DNA from: Thermus arciformis
GTDB lineage: Bacteria > Deinococcota > Deinococci > Deinococcales > Thermaceae
Length of the DNA: 64,000 nucleotides
Assembly (NCBI RefSeq): GCF_900102145.1
Contig: NZ_FNBC01000008.1
Location: 1 to 64,000, forward strand
Direction: 5' to 3'
Part shown: positions 52,630 to 61,516 of the stretch, piece by piece
Numbering within the stretch: the stretch's first letter is position 1
Layout: each line of letters starts with the position of its first letter
Notes under the pieces: model-generated
What the model saw: only the letters and a program-made list of their open reading frames with translations
The model's database searches: none
Told to the model about the DNA's origin: nothing
Program-made: the position numbers and the translations under genes

Positions 52630-54837
52630 ATGAACCGCAAGTGGACCACCGGACTTTTCCTCCTCGCCCTCTTCCTTTTGGCCCTCCTCCTGGTGTGGAA
52701 GCCCTGGGCCCCCCAGGAGCCCAAGATCAAGCTCGGCCTGGACCTCAAGGGGGGGTTGCGCATCGTCCTCGAGGCCGACGTGGAAAACCCCACCCCCGAC
52801 GACCTGGAAAAGGCCCGGACCGTCTTGGAAAACCGGATCAACGCCCTCGGCGTGGCCGAGCCCCTCATCCAGATCCAGGGACAGAAGCGCATCGTGGTGG
52901 AGCTCCCCGGCCTCTCCCAGGCCGACCAGGACCGGGCCCTCAAGCTCATCGGCCAGCGGGCGGTGCTGGAGTTCCGCATCCTCAAGGAGGGGGCCACGGG
53001 CACCACCGTGGCCCAGATCAACCAGGCCCTCCGGGAGAACCCCAGGCTCAACCGGGAGGAGCTGGAGAAGGACCTCATCAAGCCGGAGGACCTCGGCCCG
53101 CCCCTCCTCACCGGGGCGGACCTGGCCGACGCCCGGGCGGTCTTTGACCAGTTCGGCCGCCCCCAGGTCTCCCTCACCTTCACCCCGGAAGGGGCGAAGA
53201 AGTTCGCCGAGATCACCCGGCAGAACGTCGGCAAGCGGCTCGCCATCGTCCTGGACGGCAAGGTCTACACCGCCCCCGTGATCCGCCAGGCCATCACCGG
53301 GGGGCAGGCGGTCATAGAGGGGCTTTCCGGCCTCGAGGAGGCGAGCGAGATCGCCCTCGTCCTGCGCTCCGGGGCCCTCCCCGTCCCCCTCAAGGTGGTG
53401 GAGATCCGGGCCATCGGGCCCACCCTGGGCCAGGACGCCATCCAGGCGGGGATCCGCTCCGCCCTCATTGGCACGTTGGCCATCTTCCTCCTCATCTTCG
53501 CCTACTACGGCCCCCACCTGGGGCTCGTGGCCTCCTTGGGCCTCGTCTACACCTCGGCCCTCATCCTGGGCCTCCTCTCGGGCCTTGGGGCCACCCTGAC
53601 CCTCCCCGGCATCGCCGGCCTCGTCCTCACCCTGGGCGCGGCGGTGGACGGGAACGTCCTCTCCTTTGAGCGGATCAAGGAGGAGCTCAGGGCGGGCAAG
53701 CGCTTCCGCCAGGCCATCCCCGAGGGCTTCCGCCACTCCACCCTCACCATCCTGGACGTGAACGCCGCCCACCTCCTGGCGGCGGCGGCCCTCTACCAGT
53801 ACGCCACCGGCCCCGTGCGGGGCTTCGCCGTGGCCCTGGCCATCGGGGTGGTGGCCAGCGTCTTCTCCAACCTCGTCTTCAGCCGCTACCTCCTGGACTG
53901 GATGGGGGAGAAGCGGGAGGTGCGCCCCCCCATGTGGCTCGTGGAGCCCCGGATCAACTTCATGGGGCCCGCCCGCTACATCACCCTGGCCTCCCTCCTC
54001 CTGGCCCTGCTTGCGGGGAGCCTGGTCTTCACCAAGGGGTTCAACTACTCCATTGACTTCACCGGGGGGACCGCCTTCACCCTGAGGGCCTCCCCGGAAA
54101 CGGGGGTGGACACCCTGAGGCGCTTCCTGCAGGCGAAGGGCTTTCCCGCCCAGGAGGCCGTCATCACCGAGGTCCAGGCCCCCACGGCCAGCTACAAGGA
54201 GTTCGCCCTCAAGCTCCCTCCCCTATCCGACGAAAAGCGCCTGGAGCTGGAGCGGCTTTTCGCCCAGGAGCTCAAGGCCCAGGTGCTCACCTCCGAGACC
54301 GTGGGCCCGGCGGTGGGGCAGGAGCTGAGGCGGAACGCCGTCATGGCCGTGCTGGTGGGGCTTGGCCTCATCCTCCTCTACGTGGCCTTCCGCTTTGACT
54401 GGACCTTCGGCGTGGCCAGCGTTTTGGCCGTGGCCCACGACGTGGCCATCGTGGCCGGGATGTATAGCCTCCTGAACCTGGAGTTCTCCATCTCCACCAT
54501 CGCCGCCCTCCTCACCGTGGTGGGCTACTCCATCAACGACTCCATCGTGGTCTCGGACCGCATCCGGGAGAACCAGAAGCTCCTCCGGGGGCTTCCCTAC
54601 CTCGAGCTCGTCAACCGCTCCATCAACCAGACCCTTTCCCGCACGGTGATGACGAGCCTCACCACCCTCCTCCCCATCCTCGCCCTCCTCTTCCTGGGGG
54701 GAAACGTCCTCCGGGACTTCGCCCTGGCCATCTTCGTGGGCATCTTCGTGGGCACCTACAGCTCCATCTACGTGGTGAGCGCCCTGGTGGTTTTCTGGAA
54801 GAGCCTCATGAAGAGGCGGGAACAAAAGGCGGCCTAA
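52630..54837 (+). CDS. secDF: Protein translocase subunit SecDF (single chain)
   Basis: A 735-residue fusion of SecD and SecF with 12 predicted helices and a large periplasmic P1 domain (about 35-265). It uses the proton gradient to pull proteins out of SecYEG. Residues shown to be essential in the T. thermophilus protein are at the same numbers: D340 in GAAVDGN, D637 in YSINDS, and R671 in TLSRTVMTS. ATG at 52630 is set by AGGAG six bases upstream; GTG at 52615 is the alternative. A strong terminator follows. Confidence 0.97.
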   Translation: MNRKWTTGLFLLALFLLALLLVWKPWAPQEPKIKLGLDLKGGLRIVLEADVENPTPDDLEKARTVLENRINALGVAEPLIQIQGQKRIVVELPGLSQADQDRALKLIGQRAVLEFRILKEGATGTTVAQINQALRENPRLNREELEKDLIKPEDLGPPLLTGADLADARAVFDQFGRPQVSLTFTPEGAKKFAEITRQNVGKRLAIVLDGKVYTAPVIRQAITGGQAVIEGLSGLEEASEIALVLRSGALPVPLKVVEIRAIGPTLGQDAIQAGIRSALIGTLAIFLLIFAYYGPHLGLVASLGLVYTSALILGLLSGLGATLTLPGIAGLVLTLGAAVDGNVLSFERIKEELRAGKRFRQAIPEGFRHSTLTILDVNAAHLLAAAALYQYATGPVRGFAVALAIGVVASVFSNLVFSRYLLDWMGEKREVRPPMWLVEPRINFMGPARYITLASLLLALLAGSLVFTKGFNYSIDFTGGTAFTLRASPETGVDTLRRFLQAKGFPAQEAVITEVQAPTASYKEFALKLPPLSDEKRLELERLFAQELKAQVLTSETVGPAVGQELRRNAVMAVLVGLGLILLYVAFRFDWTFGVASVLAVAHDVAIVAGMYSLLNLEFSISTIAALLTVVGYSINDSIVVSDRIRENQKLLRGLPYLELVNRSINQTLSRTVMTSLTTLLPILALLFLGGNVLRDFALAIFVGIFVGTYSSIYVVSALVVFWKSLMKRREQKAA

Positions 54838-54844
54838 GGCCCAA

Positions 54845-54881
54845 CACCCCCAGGCCTCAGGCGGGCCTGGGGGTGGCGTTT
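54845..54881 (+). terminator. Terminator after secDF, overlapping the regulator 3' end
   Basis: A perfect 12-bp stem (54845-54856 with 54864-54875) with a 7-nt loop is followed by GCGTTTT. The right half encodes the last residues of the convergent regulator, so this DNA is both terminator and coding sequence. Confidence 0.88.
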
Positions 54882-57484
54882 TCCCCCGGATCCCCGGGGC
54901 GGAGGCCAAGCTCCTCCAAGGCCTTTTGGTGAAGGCGAAGGCCCTCCTCGTAAAGGGGCGTGCCCTTTAGACGCAGGAGGGCCCTCTCGTCCAGGGGGTC
55001 CAGGCGCAGGGCCAGAAGCCAGTCCCCGGGGTGGGGACTAAAGAGGAGGGCCCGCCGCCGCTCCTCCAGCCAGGCCCGGGACGCCTCCTCTAGAAAGGGG
55101 TGGTCTAGGTCGGCGTAGGGGGGCGCGAGGGGCGCCTTTGGGTCGGCAAGGTCCAGGTAGAGCTCGGGGGCCTCCCGGTTGAGCCCCAAAGGACGGGTGC
55201 GGAGAAAGTAGGGGGCGGCCCCCTTGGGGCGGCCCGGCTCCAGGGCGTTCACCACCTCCCACCAGAGGACCCTAAACTCCCCCGGGGTGGCCTCCAGGGC
55301 CTCCAGGAGGTCCTCCTTCTCCCAGTCCTTGGCGGTGAGGAGGGCGAGGAGGAGCCGGGCCTTCTCCCGCCGGAAGCGGACGGGCCTGCCCTCCACCCGC
55401 ACCTCCAGCCCCCCAAGGACCCGGACCTCCAGCCGCACCCCCGGGTGGTAGGGCACCGGAAGGCGGCCGAGCCGCCAAAGGGCCCGCCGGAGCCGGGCGA
55501 GGGGCGGGGCGAAGAGGGTCTTCCCCGCGAGGAAGGGGTAGCGCTCAAGCACCTCCTCCCACCCGTCCCGGAAGGGGTAGGCCCGGGCCAGGGCCTCGAG
55601 GAAGGGGTCGGGGGCGGGGAAGGCGCCCAAGGGGAACTCCTCCCCAAGGCGGAGCCGGGCCAAGGCCACCACCAGGGTGAGGAACCCCTCCACCCAGAGG
55701 TCCCCCGAGGCTCGGGAGAGCCGGACCATTTCCCGGTAGGCCCCGTCGTCGCCCAAGGCGGCAAGGCCCCCCAAGGCCTCCACCCGCAGGCGGGCCGGGC
55801 CCCCCTCGCTCAGGGCGAGGGCGGCGCGGTAACTGGCCTCGGCCTCCCCCAGGCGGCCCAAGGCGAGGAGGGCGTGCCCCTTGCGGGCCTCGGCCAGGCT
55901 CAGGCCGAAGGGGCTTCCCAGGGCCTCCGCCTCAAACCGGCCCCGCTCCGCAAAGCGAAGCCCCTCCTCCGCGTCCCCGGCCACGCACTCCAAAAGGGCC
56001 CGGAGGAGGCTTCCCTCCCGGTGGTTCTGGGGCGGACGGCTTAGGCCGGGGTCCTCCGCCCGCTTGAGAAGCTCCAGGGCCTCCGCGGGCCTCCCCTGGC
56101 GGAGGAGGAGCCTCGGCCCCGAAAAGCCCAAGGCCTCCGCCTCCCCCGCCCGGCCCTCGTTGAGGAGGTTCTCCGCCAAAAGGGGCCGGGCCAGGCCGGG
56201 GAAGCGGCGGAGGGCCTCCTCCAGGAAGGGCTTGGCCCGGGCGGGCTCCACCGTGTCCAGGAAGAGGCGGGCAAGGCCGAGGTAGGCCCGCTCCTCCCCC
56301 GCCTCGAGGGCCTCCCGGTAGAGGGCCTCCGCCTCCCGGTACCGCCCCGCCTGGCGCAGGGCCTCGGCCTCGAGGAGGCGAAGCCCCGCCCGCCCCCGGC
56401 GCACCCCCTCCGGCAGGTGGCCGAGGAGGCGGAGCACGGTGTAGGTGAGCCCCCGGGCCAGCCAGCCCTCCCCCTCCTTGAGGAGGAGGTCGGCGGCGTG
56501 GCCGAAGCGCCCGGCCTCCAGGAGGAACTCCGCCGCCCGCACCCCTTCGCCCCGGGCCAAGGCCGCCTCCGCCGCCCGGGCGAGGAGGCCCCGGGCCTCC
56601 GCTTGGGGAAGGAGGGCCTTGAGGGCGCTCCGCACCAGGGGGTGGAAGCAGAGGCGCCCCTCCCGCCTCTCCAGAAGCAGGTCCTCGGCGTAAGGGAGGA
56701 GGAAGGCCCCTTCCTCCTCGTCCACCTCCCCGAGGAGGGCGAGCCGGGAGGCCCGGTCCAGGACCTCCTTGGGCAGGGCCTGCCCCAGGTAGGCGAGAAG
56801 CCCCTCGGCGCTCTCCAGGGCGAGCTCGGGCCTCAGGCCCTTGCGCATGGCGAGGAGGACGAGCCTCATCCCCAAGGGCCAGCCCCGGACGAGGCTTAGC
56901 GCCCTTTCCACCTCAAAGGCGGGGAGCTCCGGGGCCAGGGCCTTGGCCAGCTGGCAGGCCTCCTCGGGGTCAAAGGCGAGCTCCCGCTCGGAAAGCACGG
57001 TGAGGAAGGCGAAGGGGGCCGCCTTCCGGGAGAGGACGAGGAGGCGGAGGCCCGGGAGGCGGAGGAGGCCCTGGAGGACCCGGACCACCCCCGGGCTTTC
57101 CGCCCGGTGGGCCTCGTCCAGGACCAGGTAGTGGGCCCCTAGGGGGGCGAGGGCCTCGAGGAGGGCCTCCAGGGCCTTGGGCCAGGCCCCGGCCTCCAGA
57201 AGGGCCCCCACCGGGGCGAGCTCCGCCCGCCCCTCGTAGGCGGCGAGGAGGTGCCAGAGGAAGACCGCCGGGTCCTTGGCCTCCTCGGCGAGGGAGACGT
57301 AGACCGCGGGAAGCTCCGCGGCGAGGCTCGTCTTGCCGTACCCCGCCCCCGCGGCCAGGACCACCCCGGGGCTTTTGCGGAAGGCCTCCTCCAAAAGGCG
57401 CAAGGGGCGGACGCGGGAGACCTCCCGGGCGGTGCGGGGCGGGTAGAGCCGGGACGGGGGAACGGGGTAGGGCATCCCCTCCAT
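54857..57484 (-). CDS. STAND ATPase regulator with TPR repeats and SARP-type domain
   Basis: An 875-residue transcriptional regulator. The N-terminal STAND/MalT-like NTPase has Walker A AAGAGYGKTSLA (about 45) and Walker B HYLVLDEAHRAE (about 120), with WPLGMRLVLLA as the GxP-type helix. Residues about 290-640 are Leu/Ala-rich helical repeats of TPR type. Near 700, RLEVRVLGGLEVRVEGRPVR followed by KARLLLALL is the winged-helix start of SARP/BTAD regulators. The C-terminal 100 residues resemble the BTAD helical domain. It diverges from the KAS-ligase operon, whose promoter carries 11-bp-period direct repeats typical of SARP targets. Inducer unknown. Confidence 0.8.
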   Translation of the reverse strand: MEGMPYPVPPSRLYPPRTAREVSRVRPLRLLEEAFRKSPGVVLAAGAGYGKTSLAAELPAVYVSLAEEAKDPAVFLWHLLAAYEGRAELAPVGALLEAGAWPKALEALLEALAPLGAHYLVLDEAHRAESPGVVRVLQGLLRLPGLRLLVLSRKAAPFAFLTVLSERELAFDPEEACQLAKALAPELPAFEVERALSLVRGWPLGMRLVLLAMRKGLRPELALESAEGLLAYLGQALPKEVLDRASRLALLGEVDEEEGAFLLPYAEDLLLERREGRLCFHPLVRSALKALLPQAEARGLLARAAEAALARGEGVRAAEFLLEAGRFGHAADLLLKEGEGWLARGLTYTVLRLLGHLPEGVRRGRAGLRLLEAEALRQAGRYREAEALYREALEAGEERAYLGLARLFLDTVEPARAKPFLEEALRRFPGLARPLLAENLLNEGRAGEAEALGFSGPRLLLRQGRPAEALELLKRAEDPGLSRPPQNHREGSLLRALLECVAGDAEEGLRFAERGRFEAEALGSPFGLSLAEARKGHALLALGRLGEAEASYRAALALSEGGPARLRVEALGGLAALGDDGAYREMVRLSRASGDLWVEGFLTLVVALARLRLGEEFPLGAFPAPDPFLEALARAYPFRDGWEEVLERYPFLAGKTLFAPPLARLRRALWRLGRLPVPYHPGVRLEVRVLGGLEVRVEGRPVRFRREKARLLLALLTAKDWEKEDLLEALEATPGEFRVLWWEVVNALEPGRPKGAAPYFLRTRPLGLNREAPELYLDLADPKAPLAPPYADLDHPFLEEASRAWLEERRRALLFSPHPGDWLLALRLDPLDERALLRLKGTPLYEEGLRLHQKALEELGLRPGDPGENATPRPA

Positions 57485-57510
57485 TATCCTCCAGGGCCCG
57501 GACCCCCTTC

Positions 57511-57530
57511 CGTGTAACGGGCGTGTAACG
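57511..57530 (+). promoter_or_regulatory. Putative SARP operator: direct repeats with 11-bp period
   Basis: CGTGTAACG occurs at 57511-57519 and again at 57522-57530, an 11-bp period. SARP activators bind tandem heptamers with this period a few bp upstream of the -10. Here the -10 (TACCCT, 57540-57545) begins 10 bp after the second copy ends. Assignment to the adjacent regulator is inference. Confidence 0.55.
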
Positions 57531-57539
57531 CCCTTCCCC

Positions 57540-57545
57540 TACCCT
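57540..57545 (+). promoter_or_regulatory. -10 element of the KAS-ligase-ABC operon
   Basis: TACCCT is followed by 8 nt and the ATG at 57554. No -35 is seen, as expected for a promoter that needs an activator. Confidence 0.5.
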
Positions 57546-57553
57546 GAGGGCGG

Positions 57554-58561
57554 ATGTACCTGAGAAGCCTTGGGGTCTACCTGCCCAAAGGGCGCATGGA
57601 CGCCCAGGAGATCGCCCGGCGCTCGGGCCTCGCGCCGGAGGTGGTGCGGGAAAAGCTCGGCCTCCTGGAAAAGCCCATCCCCGGCCCCGAAGACCACCCG
57701 GCGGAGATGGCCGCCTGGGCCGCGAGGGAGGCCCTGGCCAAGGCGGGGCTACCGGGAGCGGCGGTGGACTGGGTGGTCTCCATCGTGGAGGAGCACAAGG
57801 ACTACCCCGTCTGGGCCACGGCCCCCTACCTGGCCCGGAAGGTGGGGGCCTCCCGGGCCAAGGGGCTGGACCTGAACCAGAAGTGCGCCTCCCTCATGGG
57901 GGCCCTGGAGGTGGCCCGGGGCCTCTTCGCCACCCGGAAGGAGGTGGGGGTGGTCCTGGTGGCGGGGGGCTACCGCAACGGCGACCTCGTGGACTACCAA
58001 GACCCCCACACCCGCTTCCTCTACGACCTGGCCGCGGGAGGGGCGGCGGCGGTCCTCACCCGGGAAGGGCCGGGCCTAAGGCTTCTCGGCCTCGCCCACC
58101 GCATGGACCCCGAGCTGGCCCTCTCCGTCAAGGTCCCCGTGGGGGGGACCCGGGCTCCCCTCACCCCGGAGAACCTCTCCCAGTACCGCCTGAGGGTGGA
58201 GGACCCCGAGGGGATGAAGCGGAGGCTGGACGCCACCTCCATCCCGAGCTTCCTCGCGGTGATCCGGGAGGCCCTGGAGGAAGCGGGGTACACGGAGGCC
58301 GACCTGGACTACCTCGCCCTCCTCCACATGAAGCGCTCCGCCCACCGGGCGGTGCTCGCGGGGCTCGGCCTCTCGGAGGAGCGCTCCATCTACCTGGAGC
58401 GCTTCGGCCACCTGGGGCAGCTGGACCCCCTCCTCTCCCTGAGGCTCGCCCGGGAGAAGGGGCTTCTCAAGGAGGGGAGCCTCGTGGCCCTGGCGGCGGC
58501 CGGGGTCGGGTACTTCTACGGGGCCGCGGTGCTGCGCCTGGAAGGAGGGCTGGATGCTTAA
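57554..58561 (+). CDS. Beta-ketoacyl synthase III-like (thiolase fold) protein
   Basis: A 335-residue thiolase-superfamily protein of the FabH/KAS III class. The nucleophile is C111 in LDLNQKCASLMGALEVA. A His in LLHMKRSAHRAVL fits the catalytic His. The usual Asn of the GNTSAAS motif is replaced by His (FGHLGQLDPLLSL), so the triad would be C-H-H. The housekeeping fab genes are absent here, and the context (ligase, hydrolases, MaoC, importer) points to a catabolic condensing or thiolytic step. The acyl groups are unknown. Confidence 0.82.
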   Translation: MYLRSLGVYLPKGRMDAQEIARRSGLAPEVVREKLGLLEKPIPGPEDHPAEMAAWAAREALAKAGLPGAAVDWVVSIVEEHKDYPVWATAPYLARKVGASRAKGLDLNQKCASLMGALEVARGLFATRKEVGVVLVAGGYRNGDLVDYQDPHTRFLYDLAAGGAAAVLTREGPGLRLLGLAHRMDPELALSVKVPVGGTRAPLTPENLSQYRLRVEDPEGMKRRLDATSIPSFLAVIREALEEAGYTEADLDYLALLHMKRSAHRAVLAGLGLSEERSIYLERFGHLGQLDPLLSLRLAREKGLLKEGSLVALAAAGVGYFYGAAVLRLEGGLDA

Positions 58562-60032
58562 CCCCAACTGGCTCGGCCGCCTGGCCGCCTATCACCCCGA
58601 AAGGCCCGCCCTCTGCTTCCGGAACACCTGGCTCACCTACGGGGAGCTCTACCTGAGGGCCAGGAAGGCGGCGGGGGCCCTGAGGGCCCTCGGAGTGGCC
58701 AAGGGGGACCGGGTGGGGCTTCTCGCCTGGAACCACCCCGCCTACCTGGACCTCCTCTTCGCCGGGCCCCTCCTCGGCCACATCCTCACCCCCTTCAACC
58801 ACCGCCTAAGCCCCCCCGAGCTCCAGGCCCTCCACGCCTACACCGAGCCCAAGGTGCTCTTCTATGGGGAAGGGTTCCAGGAGGTGGCCCAGGCCCTGGA
58901 CCCCAAGGCCCTTCCCCTCGAGGCCCTCCTGGAAGGAGAGGAGGCCCCCGAGGAGGTGCGGGTGGACCTGGAGGACCCCGCCCTCCTCCTCTTCACCGGG
59001 GGGACCACGGGGCTACCCAAGGGGGCCCTCCTCCCCTACCGCCAGCTCCTGGTGAACGCCCTGGAAACCGCCTTCGCCTGGGGCCTTTCCCGGGAGGACC
59101 GGTACATCCTCGCCACCCCCATGTTCCACGCCGCCCTCAACGCCCTCGCCACCCCCCTCCTCTACCTGGGGGGCCAGGTGGTGGTGGAGGAGCGCTTCCA
59201 CGCCGAGGAGTACCTAGAACTCGTGCGCCTCCACCGCCCCACCCTCCTCTTTCTGGTGCCCACCATGTACCAGATGCTCCTCGAGGCCCAGGCCTTCGCG
59301 GAGACGGACCTCTCCTCGGTGCGCTTCGCCATCTCCGGCGGGGCCCCCTGCCCCGCCCCCGTGCGGGAGGCCTTCCGCGAGCGGGGGGTGCGCTTCAAGC
59401 AGGGGTACGGCCTCACGGAGTGCGGCGTGAACTGCTTCACCTTTGAGCTGGAAGAGGCCGAGCGCTACCCGGAGAGCGTGGGCCGGCCCATGCCCCACCT
59501 CTGGGCCCGGCTTTTGCGGGAGGACGGGAAGGAGGCGGGGGTGGGGGAGGCCGGGGAGCTTTGGCTCTCGGGGAGCGTGGTGATGAAGGGCTACTTCCGC
59601 CGCCCGGAGGAGAACGAGAAGGTCTTCGTCTGGGACGGGGAGAGGCTTTGGCTTAGGACCGGGGACCTGGCCTACCGGGACGAGGGGGGGAGGTTCTACA
59701 TCGTGGGCCGGAGGAAGGAGATGTTCATCTCCGGGGGGGAGAACGTCTACCCCGTGGAGGTGGAGCGGGTCCTCTACGACCACCCGGCGGTGAAGGAGGC
59801 GGCGGTGGTGGGGGTGCCCGACCTCCGGTGGGGCGAGGTGGGGGCGGCCTTCGTGGTGCTCCGCGAGCCCGTCCCGGCCGAGGCCTTAAGGGCCTTTCTC
59901 AAGGCGCGCCTCGCCGGGTACAAGGTGCCCAAGCACCTGATCTTCCTGGAGGAGCTCCCCAAGACGGGGCCGGGCAAGGTGCAGAAGGAGGCCTTGAAGA
60001 GGCTTTGGGAGGAACGGTATGGCCAAGCTTAG
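58554..60032 (+). CDS. AMP-forming acyl-CoA ligase
   Basis: A 492-residue ANL ligase. FTGGTTGLPKGALLPY (about residues 148-163) is the P-loop, FKQGYGLTECGVNCF (about 280) the A5 motif, WLRTGDLAYRDEGGRFYIVGRRKEM (A7-A8, in two pieces) and PKTGPGKVQKEAL the final Lys motif. Length fits medium/short-chain or aromatic acyl-CoA ligases rather than the 617-residue synthetase near 12 kb. It overlaps the KAS gene by 8 bp and the hydrolase gene by 14 bp. Confidence 0.92.
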   Translation: MLNPNWLGRLAAYHPERPALCFRNTWLTYGELYLRARKAAGALRALGVAKGDRVGLLAWNHPAYLDLLFAGPLLGHILTPFNHRLSPPELQALHAYTEPKVLFYGEGFQEVAQALDPKALPLEALLEGEEAPEEVRVDLEDPALLLFTGGTTGLPKGALLPYRQLLVNALETAFAWGLSREDRYILATPMFHAALNALATPLLYLGGQVVVEERFHAEEYLELVRLHRPTLLFLVPTMYQMLLEAQAFAETDLSSVRFAISGGAPCPAPVREAFRERGVRFKQGYGLTECGVNCFTFELEEAERYPESVGRPMPHLWARLLREDGKEAGVGEAGELWLSGSVVMKGYFRRPEENEKVFVWDGERLWLRTGDLAYRDEGGRFYIVGRRKEMFISGGENVYPVEVERVLYDHPAVKEAAVVGVPDLRWGEVGAAFVVLREPVPAEALRAFLKARLAGYKVPKHLIFLEELPKTGPGKVQKEALKRLWEERYGQA

Positions 60033-60792
60033 GTACCGCCTCGAGGGGGAAGGCCCCCCCGTGGTCCTCCTAAACGGGATCTTCCAGCGCCTGGAGAGCT
60101 GGGACCCCGTCCTTCCCCACCTCACGGGGTTCACCCTCCTCCGCTACGACATGCGGGGCCAGGGGGAAAGCGAGGCCCCGGAAGGCCCCTACCCTCCCCG
60201 GGCCCACGCGGAAGACCTCCTCGCCCTTTTGGACGAGGCCAAGCTTTCCCGGCCCGCCCTGGTGGGCCTTTCCAACGGGGGCATCGTGGCCATGGAAGCG
60301 GCCCTCCTGGCCCCGGAGCGCTTCTTTGCCTTGGTGCTCTGCTGCACCACCCCCTACCTGGACGCCGCCCTCCGGGCCAAGGTGGAAAGCTGGCTCCACG
60401 CCCTGAAAGCCGGGGGCACGGCCTTGCGCCTTCGGGTGGCCCTCCCCTGGGTCTTTGGCAGGAGCTTCCTGGAGGCCCACCCCGAGCTTCTCGCCGAGGA
60501 GGGGCTAAGGGGCCTCGCCGCCCAGGCCCCCACGGAAGCCGCCCAGGAAAGGCTCCTCCTGGGCTTCCTCACCCTGGAGGACCTCCGCCCGAGGCTTTCG
60601 GGCCTCCGCCTTCCCACCCTGGTCCTTTACGGGGAGGAGGACCTCCTCTTCCCCAAGGCCTACGCCAGGGACCTGGCCGAGGCCCTAGGGGCGAGGCTAG
60701 AGGCCCTCCCCGCGGGGCACGCCGCCCCCCTCGAGGCCCCCCTAGCCTTCGCCCAGGCCGTGCGCACGTTTTTGGAGGAAGTGTATGCTTAG
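60019..60792 (+). CDS. Alpha/beta hydrolase (first of two)
   Basis: A 257-residue alpha/beta hydrolase. The nucleophile elbow is VGLSNGGIVAM (GxSxG-like, about residue 95), the acid is probably the Asp in YGEEDLLFP (about 207), and the His is in LPAGHAAPLEAP (about 235). VLLNGIFQRLESW is the oxyanion region, and DMRGQGES the strand-4 turn. It resembles 3-oxoadipate enol-lactonase and ester or C-C bond hydrolases. All catalytic residues are present. Substrate unknown. Confidence 0.85.
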   Translation: MAKLRYRLEGEGPPVVLLNGIFQRLESWDPVLPHLTGFTLLRYDMRGQGESEAPEGPYPPRAHAEDLLALLDEAKLSRPALVGLSNGGIVAMEAALLAPERFFALVLCCTTPYLDAALRAKVESWLHALKAGGTALRLRVALPWVFGRSFLEAHPELLAEEGLRGLAAQAPTEAAQERLLLGFLTLEDLRPRLSGLRLPTLVLYGEEDLLFPKAYARDLAEALGARLEALPAGHAAPLEAPLAFAQAVRTFLEEVYA

Positions 60793-61516
60793 GTATCTGG
60801 AAGCGGGAAGCGGCACGCCCGTGGTGCTCGTCCACGGCAACTTCGCCTGCAAGGAGTGGTGGCGGGGCCTCCTCGAGGACCCCCCGAAAGGGGCAAGGCT
60901 CCTCGCCCCGGACCTCCCGGGCTTCGGGGAAAGCCCCGCCCCCGAGGGCTTCGCCCCCTCCATCCCCGCCTACGCCCAGGCCCTCCGGGACTTCCTCAAG
61001 GAGGTGGGAGCGGAGGAGGCCCTCCTCGTGGGCCACTCCCTCGGGGGCGCGGTGGCCATGGAGGCGGCGGAGGAAAAGACGAAGGGGCTCGTCCTCCTCA
61101 ACTCCGCCCCCCCTTCGGGCCTCCTGACCCCGGAGGCCTACTACCCCGTCCTCGAGTCCTACCGGCAGGACCGGAAGGCCTTGGAGGTGGCCCTCCAGGC
61201 CATGGCCCCCACCCAAAGGCCCCCTTGGTTTCCCGAACTCGTGGACTGCGCCCAGAGGATGCACCCGGCCCACTACCAGGGGAACGCCCGGGCCCTCGCC
61301 CTTTGGCGGGCAAGCCGGGCCTACGGCGGGCCGGTCCTCGTCCTCTACGGGGCCCTGGACCCCCTGATCTCCCGGGAGATGGCCGAGGCCACGGCGGCCT
61401 TCTTCCCCAAGGCCAGGCTTCAGGTCCTGGAGGGGGTGGGCCACTCCTTGAACCTGGAAAACCCCGGGCTTCTCAAGGCCATCCTGGAAGGTTTCCTCGA
61501 GGAGGTGGCGGGATGA
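60785..61516 (+). CDS. Alpha/beta hydrolase (second of two)
   Basis: A 243-residue alpha/beta hydrolase with VLVHGNFACKEWW (oxyanion), LLAPDLPGFGESPAP, nucleophile elbow LVGHSLGGAVAM (about residue 86), acid in LYGALDPLIS (about 190) and His in EGVGHSLNLENP (about 217). It is only distantly similar to the preceding hydrolase, so this is not a recent duplication. Overlaps (8 bp upstream, 4 bp downstream) show tight co-translation in the operon. Confidence 0.85.
   Translation: MLRYLEAGSGTPVVLVHGNFACKEWWRGLLEDPPKGARLLAPDLPGFGESPAPEGFAPSIPAYAQALRDFLKEVGAEEALLVGHSLGGAVAMEAAEEKTKGLVLLNSAPPSGLLTPEAYYPVLESYRQDRKALEVALQAMAPTQRPPWFPELVDCAQRMHPAHYQGNARALALWRASRAYGGPVLVLYGALDPLISREMAEATAAFFPKARLQVLEGVGHSLNLENPGLLKAILEGFLEEVAG

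Noticed and set aside
54200-54909. 228-codon minus-strand frame opposite the end of secDF
   Set aside because: It is a His/Glu/Gly-rich shadow of SecDF helices; no start signal or motif.
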